This document shows, piece by piece, positions 5,301-5,515 of a DNA stretch of 5,515 nucleotides. This DNA comes from Halococcaceae archaeon (GTDB lineage Archaea; Halobacteriota; Halobacteria; Halobacteriales; Halalkalicoccaceae). The translations under genes were made by a program, and so were the position numbers. A model generated the notes under the pieces. It was not told where the DNA came from. It searched no databases and was given only the letters and a program-made list of their open reading frames with translations. The stretch's first letter is position 1, and each line of letters opens with the position of its first letter. Where the stretch lies: positions 1-5,515 of the forward strand of contig SKXI01000165.1 in assembly GCA_007128515.1 (NCBI GenBank), in the 5' to 3' direction.

Positions 5301-5308
5301 GTATAAAC
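5301..5308 (-). promoter_or_regulatory. Probable TATA box of the rnj-idsA operon
   Basis: GTTTATAC on the minus strand is a good haloarchaeal TATA box in GC-rich surroundings. A start about 25 bases downstream, near 5277, gives a structured leader of about 155 bases before ATG 5122. A weaker TTTGA box (5145-5141), about 20 bases before the ATG, might give a short or leaderless transcript instead. Being close to symmetrical (GTATAAAC on the plus strand), the main box could also serve the remnant that follows on the other strand. Confidence 0.5.
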
Positions 5309-5352
5309 TACGTGGGTTCGCCCGTACCCGGAGCGGGAGGCCACGGCCATCG

Positions 5353-5515
5353 CTGGAGAAACTCGTCTCCTGCGACCTCGCGGTCCTCGTGATTGCCTCC
5401 GGGACCGTCGCCCTCGCCGTGCTGGCGGGCTATCGCCCCTCTCGCTCGCGGAGGGCGTGGTCCATGTACGCCAGCTCGGCTCTTTGGGGATGCTGGCGTT
5501 TCCCCGGCTCGGGCA
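5353..5515 (+). pseudogene. Possible broken gene for a small membrane protein, running off the window
   Basis: From 5353 one plus-strand frame reads LEKLVSCDLAVLVIASG then TVALAVLAGYR, a clear hydrophobic helix with strong haloarchaeal codon signature (GC at position 3 about 90%, position 2 about 43%). No ATG or GTG precedes it in frame, and the frame becomes Arg/Trp-rich and improbable after about 5437. A second plus-strand frame takes over there, reading LSLAEGVVHVRQLGSLGMLA, again with GC-rich third positions. A missing start plus a frameshift suggests decay. The competing reading is a minus-strand protein tail ending AELAYMDHALREREGR with TAG at 5432-5430, for which the plus frames would be mirror shadows. 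The sequence to the right is needed to choose. No family is recognised. Confidence 0.3.

Noticed and set aside
3410..5392. 660-codon plus-strand open frame opposite rnj and idsA
   Set aside because: It runs antisense through the middle of two genes with all catalytic motifs intact, is Val/Asp/Arg/His-rich with no fold-like pattern, and is the expected mirror frame of GC-rich genes whose codons share the same boundaries.

Overview
The window looks like haloarchaeal chromosome. It is GC-rich, its real genes put G or C at most third codon positions, the proteins are acidic, promoters look archaeal (TATA/BRE), and two genes are typical haloarchaeal housekeeping genes. The genus cannot be told from this stretch. 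Only a little over half of the window is intact coding sequence, which is low for an archaeal chromosome, and much of the rest looks like decayed genes or structured intergenic DNA.

Layout. 1-345 (+): the wreck of an M14-family metallocarboxypeptidase gene of the succinylglutamate desuccinylase/aspartoacylase type, recognisable across several frames but broken by stops and frameshifts. 361-434: a compact element bounded by a perfect 13-bp inverted repeat with two small hairpins inside. 435-1109: no convincing gene. 1172-1669 (+): an intact gene for a haloarchaeal HTH-domain family protein with a promoter and a good Shine-Dalgarno site. Converging on it from the minus strand is a 40-residue double-CxxC zinc finger protein (1799-1921), followed by a possible 24-residue acidic microprotein (1689-1763). 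1922-2725: about 800 bases without a recognised gene, holding two GC-rich hairpins, an AT-rich island with a strong TATA/BRE, a five-tract G-quadruplex motif and a terminator-like hairpin. 2726-5122 (-): a tight two-gene operon, RNase J followed by the IdsA-type polyprenyl diphosphate synthase, joined by TGAATG. 5123-5515: the probable operon promoter, a palindromic leader and an unresolved, possibly broken, coding remnant running off the right edge.

Working together: RNase J (RNA decay and processing) and IdsA (C20 isoprenoid precursor for archaeal membrane lipids) are co-transcribed on the minus strand. The HTH protein and the zinc finger microprotein face each other and are both plausible small regulators, but no target can be read from the sequence. 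The points most worth checking are the microprotein pair, the M14 pseudogene, the 361-434 element, the possible unannotated RNA between 2242 and 2552, and the structured leader of the RNase J mRNA.
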